Shown here: positions 1-6,214 of the stretch, piece after piece
How positions within the stretch are numbered: the stretch's first letter is position 1
How the letters are laid out: each line of letters begins with the position of its first letter
Assembly (NCBI GenBank): GCA_007135505.1
Contig: SLIS01000407.1
Coordinates: 1 to 7,652, forward strand
Direction of reading: 5' to 3'
Length of the DNA: 7,652 nucleotides
DNA from: Halovivax sp.
Lineage (GTDB): Archaea > Halobacteriota > Halobacteria > Halobacteriales > Natrialbaceae
Program-made: the position numbers and the translations under genes
Notes under the pieces: generated by a model
The model's database searches: none
What the model was told of the DNA's origin: nothing
What the model saw: the letters and a program-made list of their open reading frames with translations, nothing else

Positions 1-1
1 C

Positions 2-394
2 GAGCGCGGCGACACGATCGACGTCGAGGGGCCGTTCGGCGAAATCGCCTACGAGCGCGACCGCGACGTGGTTGCGATCGCGGGCGGTCCGGGCGTCGGC
101 CCGGCCGTAGCGATCGCCGAAGCGGCACGCGAGAGCGGCCACGAAGCGGCCGTGATCTATCGGGACAACGAACCGGCACACGAAACGCGGCTGAACGCAC
201 TCGCCGCGGACGGTGTACCCGTATCGCTCCTCGACACCGGAGACGCCGAGGACCTTCGCGAGGCCATCACCGAGCACGTCGACGACGGGCAGCTCTACGC
301 GTTCGGGTTCAGCGACTTCGTTCGGACGGTGGCCGACGCCATCGAGGCTGCCGGCGGTGACCCGGACGACGCCCGGATCGAGAACTTCGGCTAG
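2..394 (+). CDS. FAD/NAD(P)-binding oxidoreductase, ferredoxin reductase-like, C-terminal part (5' truncated)
   Basis: The reading frame is open from the left edge, so the start and most of the FAD domain are missing; 130 residues are visible. The fragment begins at the end of the FAD-binding barrel with the GPFGE motif (fragment residues 10-14), common to ferredoxin-NADP reductase-like flavoproteins. A Rossmann NAD(P)-binding domain follows, opening with AGGPGVGPAV (27-36), the glycine-rich pyrophosphate loop. The C-terminal strand, usually CGP, reads YAFGF (99-103), and the protein ends in ENFG, matching the usual ExFG-type end. Such proteins move electrons between NAD(P)H and a flavin, then to ferredoxin or another acceptor; the partner cannot be told here. 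The usual Cys of the CGP motif appears to be Phe101. It converges on the PPOX gene with 40 bases between stops and nothing notable in that gap. The family call is fairly sure, the substrate unknown. Confidence 0.8.
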   Translation, partial: ERGDTIDVEGPFGEIAYERDRDVVAIAGGPGVGPAVAIAEAARESGHEAAVIYRDNEPAHETRLNALAADGVPVSLLDTGDAEDLREAITEHVDDGQLYAFGFSDFVRTVADAIEAAGGDPDDARIENFG

Positions 395-434
395 GTCGAC
401 TCCCTGGAGGATGTGCTCGCGAAGCGTTCGCCGC

Positions 435-830
435 TCAGAGGACTTCAATCGGCCGTATTTCGAGTATTACACGCTCGGTCCGAATCTCGCTCGGATACTC
501 CGGTGTTCCGGTGTACCGGCCGGCGAGTTCGTCCGCGTGGTCGCGAGCCCCCTCGGTCGTGATCGCGGTCACCTCGCCGATGATCGAGAGGTAGCGGTAC
601 GGATCGTCGGGATCGAGCATACTGAGACCAACCGAGGGATTTTCGGCCACGTTCCGCTCCTTCCGTCGGCCACGTTCGGTGTTGACGAGCACCCGGTTTC
701 GCTCCGCGTCGTAGTCGATCCAGACGGGCGTGACGTGCGGTTCGTCCTCGTCGGTGAGCGTGGCGACGTGAGCGAACGTACGTTTCTCGAACAGGTCCAG
801 ATAGTCGTTCGGGATCGTGGCTGGAGCCAT
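435..830 (-). CDS. PPOX-class (pyridoxamine 5'-phosphate oxidase-like) F420/flavin-dependent protein
   Basis: This is a 131-residue single-domain split beta-barrel protein. Residues 18-40 (FAHVATLTDEDEPHVTPVWI and what follows) match the family pattern LATL..DG.PhvtPvW. The strand LVNTERGRRKERNV (48-61) holds a basic cluster including Lys57, where F420-binding members contact the cofactor phosphate. It is followed by NP (64-65) and DPDDPYRYL (73-81), then IIGEVT and a helix ending AGRYTG. The resemblance is strongest to the F420-dependent PPOX-class enzymes of actinobacteria and archaea, and haloarchaea make F420; FMN or haem binding cannot be excluded. The start is placed at the ATG ending at base 830, giving MAPATIP, because a longer version starting near 899 adds a 23-residue leader unlike the family. 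It lies 90 bases downstream of mce on the same strand, so co-transcription is possible. Cofactor and substrate are inferred. Confidence 0.85.
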   Translation of the reverse strand: MAPATIPNDYLDLFEKRTFAHVATLTDEDEPHVTPVWIDYDAERNRVLVNTERGRRKERNVAENPSVGLSMLDPDDPYRYLSIIGEVTAITTEGARDHADELAGRYTGTPEYPSEIRTERVILEIRPIEVL

Positions 831-862
831 CGCGTACACACTCGAAGGCCCGCCATTTGGCT

Positions 863-870
863 CTATGCAA
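863..870 (-). promoter_or_regulatory. Possible TATA-like box for the PPOX gene
   Basis: On the minus strand the sequence TTGCATAG sits 33-40 bases before the ATG at 830. It lies in a locally AT-rich patch (861-877) that stands out from the GC-rich surroundings. The position would suit a transcript with a very short leader. It is a weak match to the haloarchaeal TATA element, and the gene could instead be read from the mce transcript. Confidence 0.22.
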
Positions 871-920
871 TAGCAAATCGGTGCGGGCTGGCCACGCAAC
901 GATCCCGCCGCCGACAGTCG

Positions 921-1304
921 TCAGTGCTCGACGAACTCGACGAGGACGCCGCCGGTGTCCTTCGGGTGTAAGAACGCGACCTCGTGGCCCCACGCCCCCG
1001 GTCGTGGCTCCTCATCCACGAGCGAGATGTCGAGCTCCTGGGCGCGTTCGAGCGCTGTCTCGACGTCGCCCGTCTCGAACGCCAGGTGGTGGATACCAGG
1101 GCCGTGCTCGTCGAGATAGCGGGAAATCGTACCGTCCCCCAGTGGTTCCAGCAGTTCCAGGTACCCGTTTCCGACGTCCAGGAAGACGACGCGCAGTCCG
1201 TCGAACGTCTCCTCGTGGGCCACCTCGAATCCACAGAGCTCGTCGAACAGCGTGGTCAGGGCGGCCGCGTCCGCGGTCGCGATTCCGGCGTGGTCGAAGC
1301 GCAT
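921..1304 (-). CDS. mce: Methylmalonyl-CoA epimerase
   Basis: This 127-residue protein of the vicinal-oxygen-chelate/glyoxalase fold interconverts (S)- and (R)-methylmalonyl-CoA, between propionyl-CoA carboxylase and methylmalonyl-CoA mutase. Two beta-alpha-beta-beta-beta modules can be followed. The N-terminus FDHAGIAT carries metal ligand His5. The first module ends with YLELLEPLGDGT (48-59), whose Glu lies where the second ligand is expected. The second module opens with the epimerase signature GPGIHHLAFE (68-77), His72/His73 supplying the third ligand. GVLVEF (119-124) near the end has Glu123, equivalent to the C-terminal metal/catalytic Glu. The PRPGAWGHEVAFLHPKDTGG stretch (100-119) is typical of epimerases rather than glyoxalase I. 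The length is normal for archaeal epimerases. It reads away from the ABC gene. The mutase large subunit lies 2.2 kb further right on the same strand, beyond that ABC gene. No clear TATA box is visible just upstream of its ATG. Confidence 0.95.
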   Translation of the reverse strand: MRFDHAGIATADAAALTTLFDELCGFEVAHEETFDGLRVVFLDVGNGYLELLEPLGDGTISRYLDEHGPGIHHLAFETGDVETALERAQELDISLVDEEPRPGAWGHEVAFLHPKDTGGVLVEFVEH

Positions 1305-1493
1305 GGTGGCTTACGGTGTGTGGGGAGAGGGCGAGAGTGTTGCGCTCTGGCGTCGTCCTCGAACGACGATCGGTCCCGGTTCGACGAGGTGGTACGTCCC
1401 GGTCCGACGACCGTCACGGCGCCCGAGAGGAGGTGAGCGTTACCGGTTCTGCGCCCCTTTTCAGGCGCGGCCGAGAACGGCGCTACTCACGGC
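1305..1493. promoter_or_regulatory. Divergent intergenic region between mce and the ABC transporter
   Basis: These 189 bases must hold the promoters of two divergent genes. The sequence is GC-rich and has no coding signature. On the plus strand the only AT-rich patch is CCTTTTCA (1456-1463), 31-38 bases before the ATG at 1494 and a plausible TATA-type element for the transporter. On the mce side no convincing TATA box is seen. A short inverted repeat CGTCGT/ACGACG with a 6-base loop lies at 1351-1368, and CGGTC/GACCG with a 4-base loop sits nearby. Both are short enough to be chance in sequence of this composition. Confidence 0.45.
1451..1468. repeat. Small inverted repeat around the putative TATA patch of the ABC gene
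   Basis: GCGCC (1451-1455) and GGCGC (1464-1468) form a perfect 5-base inverted repeat enclosing CCTTTTCA, the likely promoter element of the transporter gene. A dimeric regulator bound here would cover the TATA region. The arms are short and GC-rich, so this is only a candidate operator. Confidence 0.25.
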
Positions 1494-3425
1494 ATGGCTG
1501 GGTCCGATCCGCACGGGAGCTTCGAGGACATCCGGGAGGAAATAGACGGCAATCCGATGGGGAAGCTGGTCAGGTACGCCACGCCGTACTGGATACCCCT
1601 CACGGTCGGCTTCCTCTCGACGATGATCAACCGAGCGGCGCGGCTGTTTCCCGCGCTGATGCTCGCGGCGGCGATCGATCTGGTGATCACCCAGACGGGC
1701 GGTACCGATCAACTCCTCGCGGCGACCGGCCTCGTCCCGACCGAACCGGTTCCCGAGGACCAGGTCGGCGACCGGTTGGGGCTACTGTACTACCTTGGTG
1801 CACTCACGATCGGTGCGTACGTGATCCAGGCGATCACGCACTTCGGTGCCCGCTACTTCTTCCAGACGACCGCCCAGCGCCTGCAGCACGACCTCCGGCT
1901 CGACACGTACGACCACATGCAACGGCTGTCGCTGTCGTTCTTCAACGACCACCAGACCGGCGGGATGATGGCGATCTTGAACAGCGACGTCAATCGGTTA
2001 GAGGAGTTCTTCAACAACGAACTGCGCCAGATCACGGAGGCGGTCATGATCTTCGCACTGGTCGGCGGCTACATGTTCTACACCGCCCCCTGGCTCGGAC
2101 TCATCGTGCTGGCCCCGGTACCGATCATCGCATTCGTCACGGCGAAGTTCATCATCTGGATCGAGCCGAAGTACAAGCGCATTCGCGAGCTCGTCGCCCG
2201 GCTGAACACCCGCCTGTCGAACAACCTCGGTGGGGCGGCGATCGTGAAGTCCTTCGACCGCTACGACGTCGAGAACGATCGGGTCGCGACGCAGAGCCAA
2301 GGGTACCGAGACGAGAAGATCGACGCTATCACGGTCCGCAAGGCATTCTTTGCCTCCCTCAGACTCATCGTCGGCGGGATGTTCGTCGCCATCCTCGTCC
2401 TCGGTGGTCACTCGGCGATCACCGCCGGCGGGCTGACGGCCGGCACGTTCGTCGTGTTCTTCATGTACCTCCGCGAACTCGACGGCCCCATGACCCGGAT
2501 CGGCAAGACGGCGAACAACTACCAGAAGGCCAAGTCCAGCGCCGAGCGCGTCTTCGGTGTTCTCGCGACCGAGGCCGACGTCCAGTCGCCGGACGATCCG
2601 CGAACGCCCGACTCGCTCGACGGCGACGTCACCTTCGACGACGTCGACTTCCGGTACACCGAATCCGGCGAGCGAATCCTCGACGGCGTCGACCTCGAGA
2701 TCGAAGCGGGAGAGACCGTCGGCTTCGCTGGGACCAGCGGTTCCGGAAAGTCGACCCTGCTGAAGCTCCCGATGCGCTTCTACGACGTCGAGTCAGGCAG
2801 CGTTCGGATCGACGGTACCGACGTCCGCGAGTACTCGCTGCAGACGCTGCGAGACCGAATCGGCGTCGTGGAGCAGGATCCGTACATGTTCTCGGGCACG
2901 ATCCGGGAGAACGTGGCCTACGGCGACAGCGATCTCTTCCGGACGGTCCTCGAGGCCGGGGATTCGATACCCGACGAGGTCGACCGTCGGATCCGGGAGG
3001 CGGCTATCGCGGCCGGCGCCGATCGGTTCATCCAGGAATTGCCGGCGGCTTACGACACGATGGTTGGCGAGCGCGGCGTCAAGCTCTCCGGCGGACAGCG
3101 CCAGCGCGTCTCGATCGCCCGGACGATCCTCAACGACCCCGACGTGATCGTCCTGGACGAGGCGACCAGCGACGTCGACACCGAGACGGAGACGCTCATT
3201 CAACGGAACCTGGACGACCTCACCGCGGACCGGACCGCGTTCGTCATCGCCCACCGGCTGTCGACGATCCAGGACGCCGATCGAATCGTCGTCATGGAGG
3301 ACGGCGAAGTGATCGAGGCCGGAACCCACGAGGAACTCGTCGACGAAGCGGGGACCTACGCGGACCTGTGGACGGCACAGACGAGTGACACCGGCGAACA
3401 CCGGCCGATCGGCGCCGACGACTGA
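1494..3425 (+). CDS. ABC transporter, exporter-type fused permease and ATPase (half-transporter)
   Basis: This 643-residue protein has the type IV (ABCB/MsbA-like) exporter layout: a six-helix membrane domain (about residues 33-325) fused to a nucleotide-binding domain (about 377-630). Hydrophobic stretches lie near 33-65, 96-120, 180-223 (two helices) and 285-326 (two helices). Cytoplasmic loops include the family-typical LSLSFFNDHQTGG (145-157) and IVKSFDRYDVE (250-260). The ATPase has all working motifs: Walker A GTSGSGKST (413-421), Q-loop Gln461, signature LSGGQRQR (531-538), Walker B VIVLDEA with catalytic Glu556, and switch His587. It should work as a homodimer or pair with another half-transporter. 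The substrate (lipid, drug or peptide) cannot be read from the sequence, and no N-terminal peptidase domain is present. About 15-20 extra residues lie between ENVAYG and the IREAA helix (480-499), and the D-loop reads SDVD where SALD is usual. It converges on the mutase gene with 53 bases between stops and no obvious terminator. Confidence 0.95.
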   Translation: MAGSDPHGSFEDIREEIDGNPMGKLVRYATPYWIPLTVGFLSTMINRAARLFPALMLAAAIDLVITQTGGTDQLLAATGLVPTEPVPEDQVGDRLGLLYYLGALTIGAYVIQAITHFGARYFFQTTAQRLQHDLRLDTYDHMQRLSLSFFNDHQTGGMMAILNSDVNRLEEFFNNELRQITEAVMIFALVGGYMFYTAPWLGLIVLAPVPIIAFVTAKFIIWIEPKYKRIRELVARLNTRLSNNLGGAAIVKSFDRYDVENDRVATQSQGYRDEKIDAITVRKAFFASLRLIVGGMFVAILVLGGHSAITAGGLTAGTFVVFFMYLRELDGPMTRIGKTANNYQKAKSSAERVFGVLATEADVQSPDDPRTPDSLDGDVTFDDVDFRYTESGERILDGVDLEIEAGETVGFAGTSGSGKSTLLKLPMRFYDVESGSVRIDGTDVREYSLQTLRDRIGVVEQDPYMFSGTIRENVAYGDSDLFRTVLEAGDSIPDEVDRRIREAAIAAGADRFIQELPAAYDTMVGERGVKLSGGQRQRVSIARTILNDPDVIVLDEATSDVDTETETLIQRNLDDLTADRTAFVIAHRLSTIQDADRIVVMEDGEVIEAGTHEELVDEAGTYADLWTAQTSDTGEHRPIGADD

Positions 3426-3478
3426 CGTCGACGGAACCAGCCGACGATGTGCCGCGGGAGTTGCGTTCCCCTCGGGGC

Positions 3479-5161
3479 TTACACCGCGCCGCCGCCCCGG
3501 AACTCGCCGAACTCGTCGCGGAGGACGTTACAGATCTCACCGACGGTGCCGTACGCCTTCACCGCGTCGATGATGCACGGCATGAGGTTGTCGTCACCGC
3601 GTGCGGCGTCTCTGAGTGCCGCCAGTGCGGCGTCGACCGCCTCGTCGTCGCGCTCCGCTCGGGTCGTCTCCAGGCGCTCGATCTGACGTCGCTGGTCTTC
3701 CTCGGTGACTTCCTGGACGTCCATCTCCTGTTCTTCAGCCACCTCGAACTCGTTGACGCCGACGATGATCCGCTCGTTCGATTCGATCTCCTTCTGTCGG
3801 TCGAACGCGGTGTCCTGGATCTGACGCTGGACCCACTGCGATTCCACGGCCTCGAGCATGCCGCCACGGTCGTCGACTTCGCCGAGGATGTCGTAGGCAT
3901 CGGCCTCGACCTCGTCGGTCAGGCTCTCGACGTAGTAACTGCCAGCAAGCGGGTCGATCGTGTCCGCGGCGCCCGACTCGTGCGCGAGGATCTGCTGCGT
4001 TCGGAGTGCGGTTCGGACCGACTCCTCGGTCGGGAGGGCGAGCGCCTCGTCCTTGCCGTTCGTGTGCAGGCTCTGCGTGCCGCCGAGAACGGCCGCCAGC
4101 GCCTGGTAGGCCACGCGAACGACGTTGTTCTCGATCTGCTGGGCGGTGAGCATCGACCCCGCCGTCTGCGTGTGGAACTTGAGCTGCTTGGACTTCGGAT
4201 TTTCCGCGTCGAATCGCTCGTCCATGATGTCGTGCCACATTCGGCGGGCGGCGCGGAACTTCGCGACTTCCTCGAAGATATTGTTGTGACCGTTGAAGAA
4301 GAAGGAAAGCTGTGGCGCAAACTCGTCGACGTCCAGACCGGCCTCGACCGCCGCCTCGACGTACTCGATCCCGTTGCCGAGCGTGAACGCGAGTTCCTGG
4401 GCGGCAGTCGAGCCGGCCTCGCGGATATGATAGCCGGAGATGGAGATCGTGTTGAAGTTTGGCGTCTCGGCGGCACAGAACTCGAAGATGTCCGTGATGA
4501 TCCGCATCGAGGGTTCGGGAGGATAGATGTACGTGTTTCTCGCGATGTACTCCTTCAGGAGGTCGTTCTGGATCGTCCCGCGCAACGCCGTCCGATCGAC
4601 GCCTTGGCGGTCGCCCACCGCGATGTACATGGCGAGCAAGACGGCGGCGGGTGCGTTGATCGTCATCGACGTGGAGACCTCGTCCAGCGGGATGCCGTCG
4701 AAGACCGTGAGCATGTCCTCGAGCGAGTCGATCGCGACGCCGGCCTTCCCGACCTCGCCGGCGGCCATGTCGGCGTCGGAGTCGTAGCCCATCTGCGTCG
4801 GTAAGTCGAACGCCATCGAGAGACCCGTCTGTCCCTGATCGAGCAGGTAGTGATAGCGCTCGTTCGTGTCCTCCGGCGTCGAGAACCCGGCGTATTGACG
4901 CATGGTCCACAGCCGACCGCGGTAGCCGGTGGAGTACACGCCCCGCGTATACGGCGGCTCGCCCGGGAACCCGAGATCCTTCTCGTAGTCGAGATCGGCC
5001 ACGTCCACCGGGGTGTAGAGTCGGTCGACTTCCTGCCCGTTCGTGTCCGTCGTGAACTGCTCCTTGCGCTCGCCGAATCGGTCTACGACCGGCTCGACCG
5101 TCTCCTCGTGCCACGCTTCGCGTTCGGCACGGATGGACTCGAGGTCGTCGGCATCGAACAT
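3479..5161 (-). CDS. mcmA1: Methylmalonyl-CoA mutase, large (catalytic) subunit
   Basis: This 560-residue TIM-barrel subunit of adenosylcobalamin-dependent methylmalonyl-CoA mutase interconverts (R)-methylmalonyl-CoA and succinyl-CoA. The sequence aligns almost without gaps to the Propionibacterium enzyme with an offset of one residue. [18 protein letters not shown] (75-92) supplies Tyr76, Thr86, Arg88 and Tyr90. [20 protein letters not shown] (195-214) supplies Thr196, Gln198 and Arg208. SGYHIREAG (242-250) supplies His245. Tyr90 and Arg208 are the pair that marks methylmalonyl-CoA mutases; isobutyryl-CoA mutases have Phe and Gln there. The protein ends at GEFRGGGAV, without the roughly 130-residue B12-binding domain of one-chain mutases, so it needs a separate small subunit, as is usual in archaea; none is in this window. 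It starts at the only sensible ATG (5161) and shares strand and pathway with mce. Known roles in haloarchaea are propionate use and the methylaspartate cycle. Confidence 0.96.
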   Translation of the reverse strand: MFDADDLESIRAEREAWHEETVEPVVDRFGERKEQFTTDTNGQEVDRLYTPVDVADLDYEKDLGFPGEPPYTRGVYSTGYRGRLWTMRQYAGFSTPEDTNERYHYLLDQGQTGLSMAFDLPTQMGYDSDADMAAGEVGKAGVAIDSLEDMLTVFDGIPLDEVSTSMTINAPAAVLLAMYIAVGDRQGVDRTALRGTIQNDLLKEYIARNTYIYPPEPSMRIITDIFEFCAAETPNFNTISISGYHIREAGSTAAQELAFTLGNGIEYVEAAVEAGLDVDEFAPQLSFFFNGHNNIFEEVAKFRAARRMWHDIMDERFDAENPKSKQLKFHTQTAGSMLTAQQIENNVVRVAYQALAAVLGGTQSLHTNGKDEALALPTEESVRTALRTQQILAHESGAADTIDPLAGSYYVESLTDEVEADAYDILGEVDDRGGMLEAVESQWVQRQIQDTAFDRQKEIESNERIIVGVNEFEVAEEQEMDVQEVTEEDQRRQIERLETTRAERDDEAVDAALAALRDAARGDDNLMPCIIDAVKAYGTVGEICNVLRDEFGEFRGGGAV

Positions 5162-5174
5162 TACGCGGATACTC

Positions 5175-5196
5175 GGGCGCCCACGGCTTGAAAGTT
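5175..5196 (-). promoter_or_regulatory. Candidate promoter of the methylmalonyl-CoA mutase gene
   Basis: On the minus strand ACTTTCAAG (5188-5196) lies 27-35 bases before the ATG at 5161, a distance that would suit a leaderless or nearly leaderless haloarchaeal transcript. Between it and the start is a perfect 8-base palindrome GGGCGCCC (5175-5182), which could be an operator or chance. There is no Shine-Dalgarno sequence before the ATG. The TATA match is weak, so this is a position-based guess. Confidence 0.3.
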
Positions 5197-5269
5197 GAGA
5201 AACGCGCTCGTCCGTGAATGGCGTGTGGCGCGAACGGGTCGCGGGAGACGAATGCGTGCGACGTTCGAG

Positions 5270-5357
5270 GCGGTTCGCTACGACCGATGAAGCGATTCGT
5301 TACGGCCGACGATGCGATTCGTGATGACCGACGAGGTTGTTCGTGACGGACTGCTCG
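5270..5357. repeat. Tandem repeat, 22-base period, about four degenerate copies
   Basis: Four consecutive 22-base blocks begin at 5270, 5292, 5314 and 5336. The first three are clearly related, built as GCGATTCGT, then TACGACCGACGA, then one variable base. Block 1 differs from this consensus at about three positions, block 2 at one and block 3 at two. Block 4 keeps mainly TTCGT and part of the centre. A still weaker match may precede the array at 5248-5269. Blocks 2 and 3 each contain TCGT and ACGA separated by 8 bases, a small dyad. The array lies 109-196 bases upstream of the mutase start and 93 or more bases past the stop of the GNAT gene. The period is not a multiple of three and no gene covers it. 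It may be a row of binding sites or a slippage minisatellite. Confidence 0.75.
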
Positions 5358-5397
5358 AACGAACCATGTCGCCGTCGTGACAATTAGACGGAACCAG

Positions 5398-5423
5398 CGG
5401 TACCGACAGCGTGTCGGAAACCG
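5398..5423. repeat. Hairpin-forming inverted repeat between the GNAT and mutase genes
   Basis: CCGACA (5403-5408) and TGTCGG (5412-5417) form a perfect 6-base stem with a 3-base loop. The stem is extended by CGGT (5398-5401) pairing with ACCG (5420-5423) across a small internal loop of one against two A residues, about 10 pairs in all. It lies 27-52 bases past the GNAT stop on the minus strand, where a terminator or 3' processing structure could be. No T-run follows it on that strand. The T-rich sequence TTTCGCTTATTTTCC is on the plus-strand side. Confidence 0.45.
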
Positions 5424-5439
5424 AACTTTCGCTTATTTT

Positions 5440-5466
5440 CCGGTATCGTCTACCTACCGGTATCGT
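5440..5466. repeat. 10-base direct repeat spanning the GNAT stop codon
   Basis: CCGGTATCGT occurs at 5440-5449 and again at 5457-5466, a 17-base step. One copy covers the last coding triplets of the acetyltransferase (for Tyr-Asp-Thr-Gly) and the other lies just past the stop. The spacer also makes CCGGTA/TACCGG an inverted repeat (5440-5445 and 5455-5460). It could be a local duplication that set the present stop, or chance. Confidence 0.5.
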
Positions 5467-6034
5467 ACTTGTACGTGGCCGTCTCCGGATCGATTCCGAA
5501 TTCCTCGGCAGACGTGTCGTCGGCCGGTTCCGTGTCCCGTTCACCGGCGCGCTTGAACGCCTCGCGCAGGCGGTCCGGGACGCTGAATCGATCGACGTCG
5601 ACGCGCATCGGAACCGCATCGGGGTCGATACCGTCGCGTTTTTCGGCCAGTCGCCGGGCGAGCGCCGGCGGTAAGGCGTCGGTGTCAATCTGCGTAAAGC
5701 CGAAGTGGGCCAGGTACGCGCCAGAGCCCGTCAACGCGTAGACGTGCTCGAAGTCCTGGTCCCTGGCGTACTCGATCAGGCGTTCGACGACGTGGGCACC
5801 GACGCCCTGCCCGCGCCACTCCGGAAGGACGCCGATGCTGGTCAGTTCGCAGACCGGAGGACCTTCTTCCTGACGGTGGATTCGAATGCGCCCGAACCCG
5901 GCCTTGGCGTTCGTAAGTTCGTCGATGGCGACGACGTAGTCCCGCGATCGGAACGCCGTATCGTCGAGGTTCATCTCCTCGATCCGGTCGAGTAACCAGA
6001 CCTCTTCCCGGTTCTTTGCGTCCCGTACGTACAT
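5450..6034 (-). CDS. GNAT family N-acetyltransferase
   Basis: This 194-residue protein of the Gcn5-related acetyltransferase fold transfers an acetyl group from acetyl-CoA to an amine on an unknown acceptor. Residues 1-60 hold the N-terminal helix and strands, ending in the GFGRIRIHR strand. Motif A follows: VCELTSIGVLPEWRGQGVGA (61-80), in which RGQGVG (74-79) is the pyrophosphate-binding loop for acetyl-CoA. HVYALTGSGAYLAHFGFTQI (97-116) is motif B, with the Tyr and the FGF turn usual in the family. After about residue 120 comes an acidic tail of some 70 residues outside the core fold. The start at ATG 6034 (MYVRDAKN) puts motif A at the normal distance. The same frame stays open far upstream, but only as an antisense shadow of the synthetase gene. 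Motif B recalls amino-acid or glutamate N-acetyltransferases, but the acceptor cannot be assigned. It is divergent from the acyl-CoA synthetase, 180 bases away. Confidence 0.9.
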   Translation of the reverse strand: MYVRDAKNREEVWLLDRIEEMNLDDTAFRSRDYVVAIDELTNAKAGFGRIRIHRQEEGPPVCELTSIGVLPEWRGQGVGAHVVERLIEYARDQDFEHVYALTGSGAYLAHFGFTQIDTDALPPALARRLAEKRDGIDPDAVPMRVDVDRFSVPDRLREAFKRAGERDTEPADDTSAEEFGIDPETATYKYDTGR

Positions 6035-6056
6035 GAGTGTGAGTAAGCGGCCCGGC

Positions 6057-6064
6057 CAATTAGC
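6057..6064 (-). promoter_or_regulatory. Candidate TATA-like box for the GNAT gene
   Basis: On the minus strand GCTAATTG lies about 23-30 bases before the ATG at 6034, inside an otherwise GC-rich region. Its centre is near -26, as expected for a leaderless haloarchaeal transcript. No ribosome binding site precedes the start. The motif is a weak match. Confidence 0.3.
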
Positions 6065-6113
6065 CCTTTGGGGCCTGTCAGGTCTCCGCAGGTCGCCGAC
6101 CGGCGCGGGCCTC

Positions 6114-6170
6114 CAATCGATGTCGCTGGTGCGAGCGGGCTGAACGACCGACGAGGTACGACAATCGATG
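6114..6170 (+). repeat. Two copies of CAATCGATG in the synthetase promoter region
   Basis: The 9-base word CAATCGATG, containing the palindrome ATCGAT, occurs at 6114-6122 and 6162-6170, 48 bases apart. The second copy directly precedes the AT-rich patch taken as the synthetase promoter. They may be paired sites for a regulator, or coincidence. Confidence 0.35.
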
Positions 6171-6181
6171 GCAAATTTCTT
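6170..6181 (+). promoter_or_regulatory. Candidate promoter of the acyl-CoA synthetase gene
   Basis: GCAAATTTCTT (6170-6180) is the most AT-rich patch in the 180-base divergent region. It lies about 35-45 bases before the ATG at 6215, which would give a short leader of roughly 10-15 bases. The start is preceded by CGACGAGTACA, with no Shine-Dalgarno sequence. Confidence 0.35.
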
Positions 6182-6214
6182 CGGGGTGTGTGTGAAACGC
6201 ACTCGACGAGTACA

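Noticed and set aside
857..3388. An 843-codon open frame on the plus strand overlapping mce and most of the ABC transporter
   Set aside because: The product is an Arg/Pro/Gly-rich low-complexity string without domains. It is the frame shadow expected over high-GC coding sequence.
3426..3478. Possible bidirectional terminator between the converging ABC and mutase genes
   Set aside because: The 53 bases show neither a T-run on either strand nor a stable hairpin.
3449..4804. A 451-codon plus-strand frame antisense to the mutase
   Set aside because: It mirrors the mutase codon phase and is rich in Leu, Val, Arg and Asp with no recognisable fold. The mutase is unambiguous on the other strand.
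5287..5346. A 19-codon plus-strand frame starting [14 protein letters not shown] inside the 22-base repeats
   Set aside because: It is very short, lies wholly within the tandem repeat, and has no initiation signal or conservation that can be judged.
6091..6105. Overlapping short palindromes GGTCG-C-CGACC and CGCC-N4-GGCG between the GNAT and synthetase genes
   Set aside because: Arms of 4-5 bases in GC-rich sequence are expected by chance.
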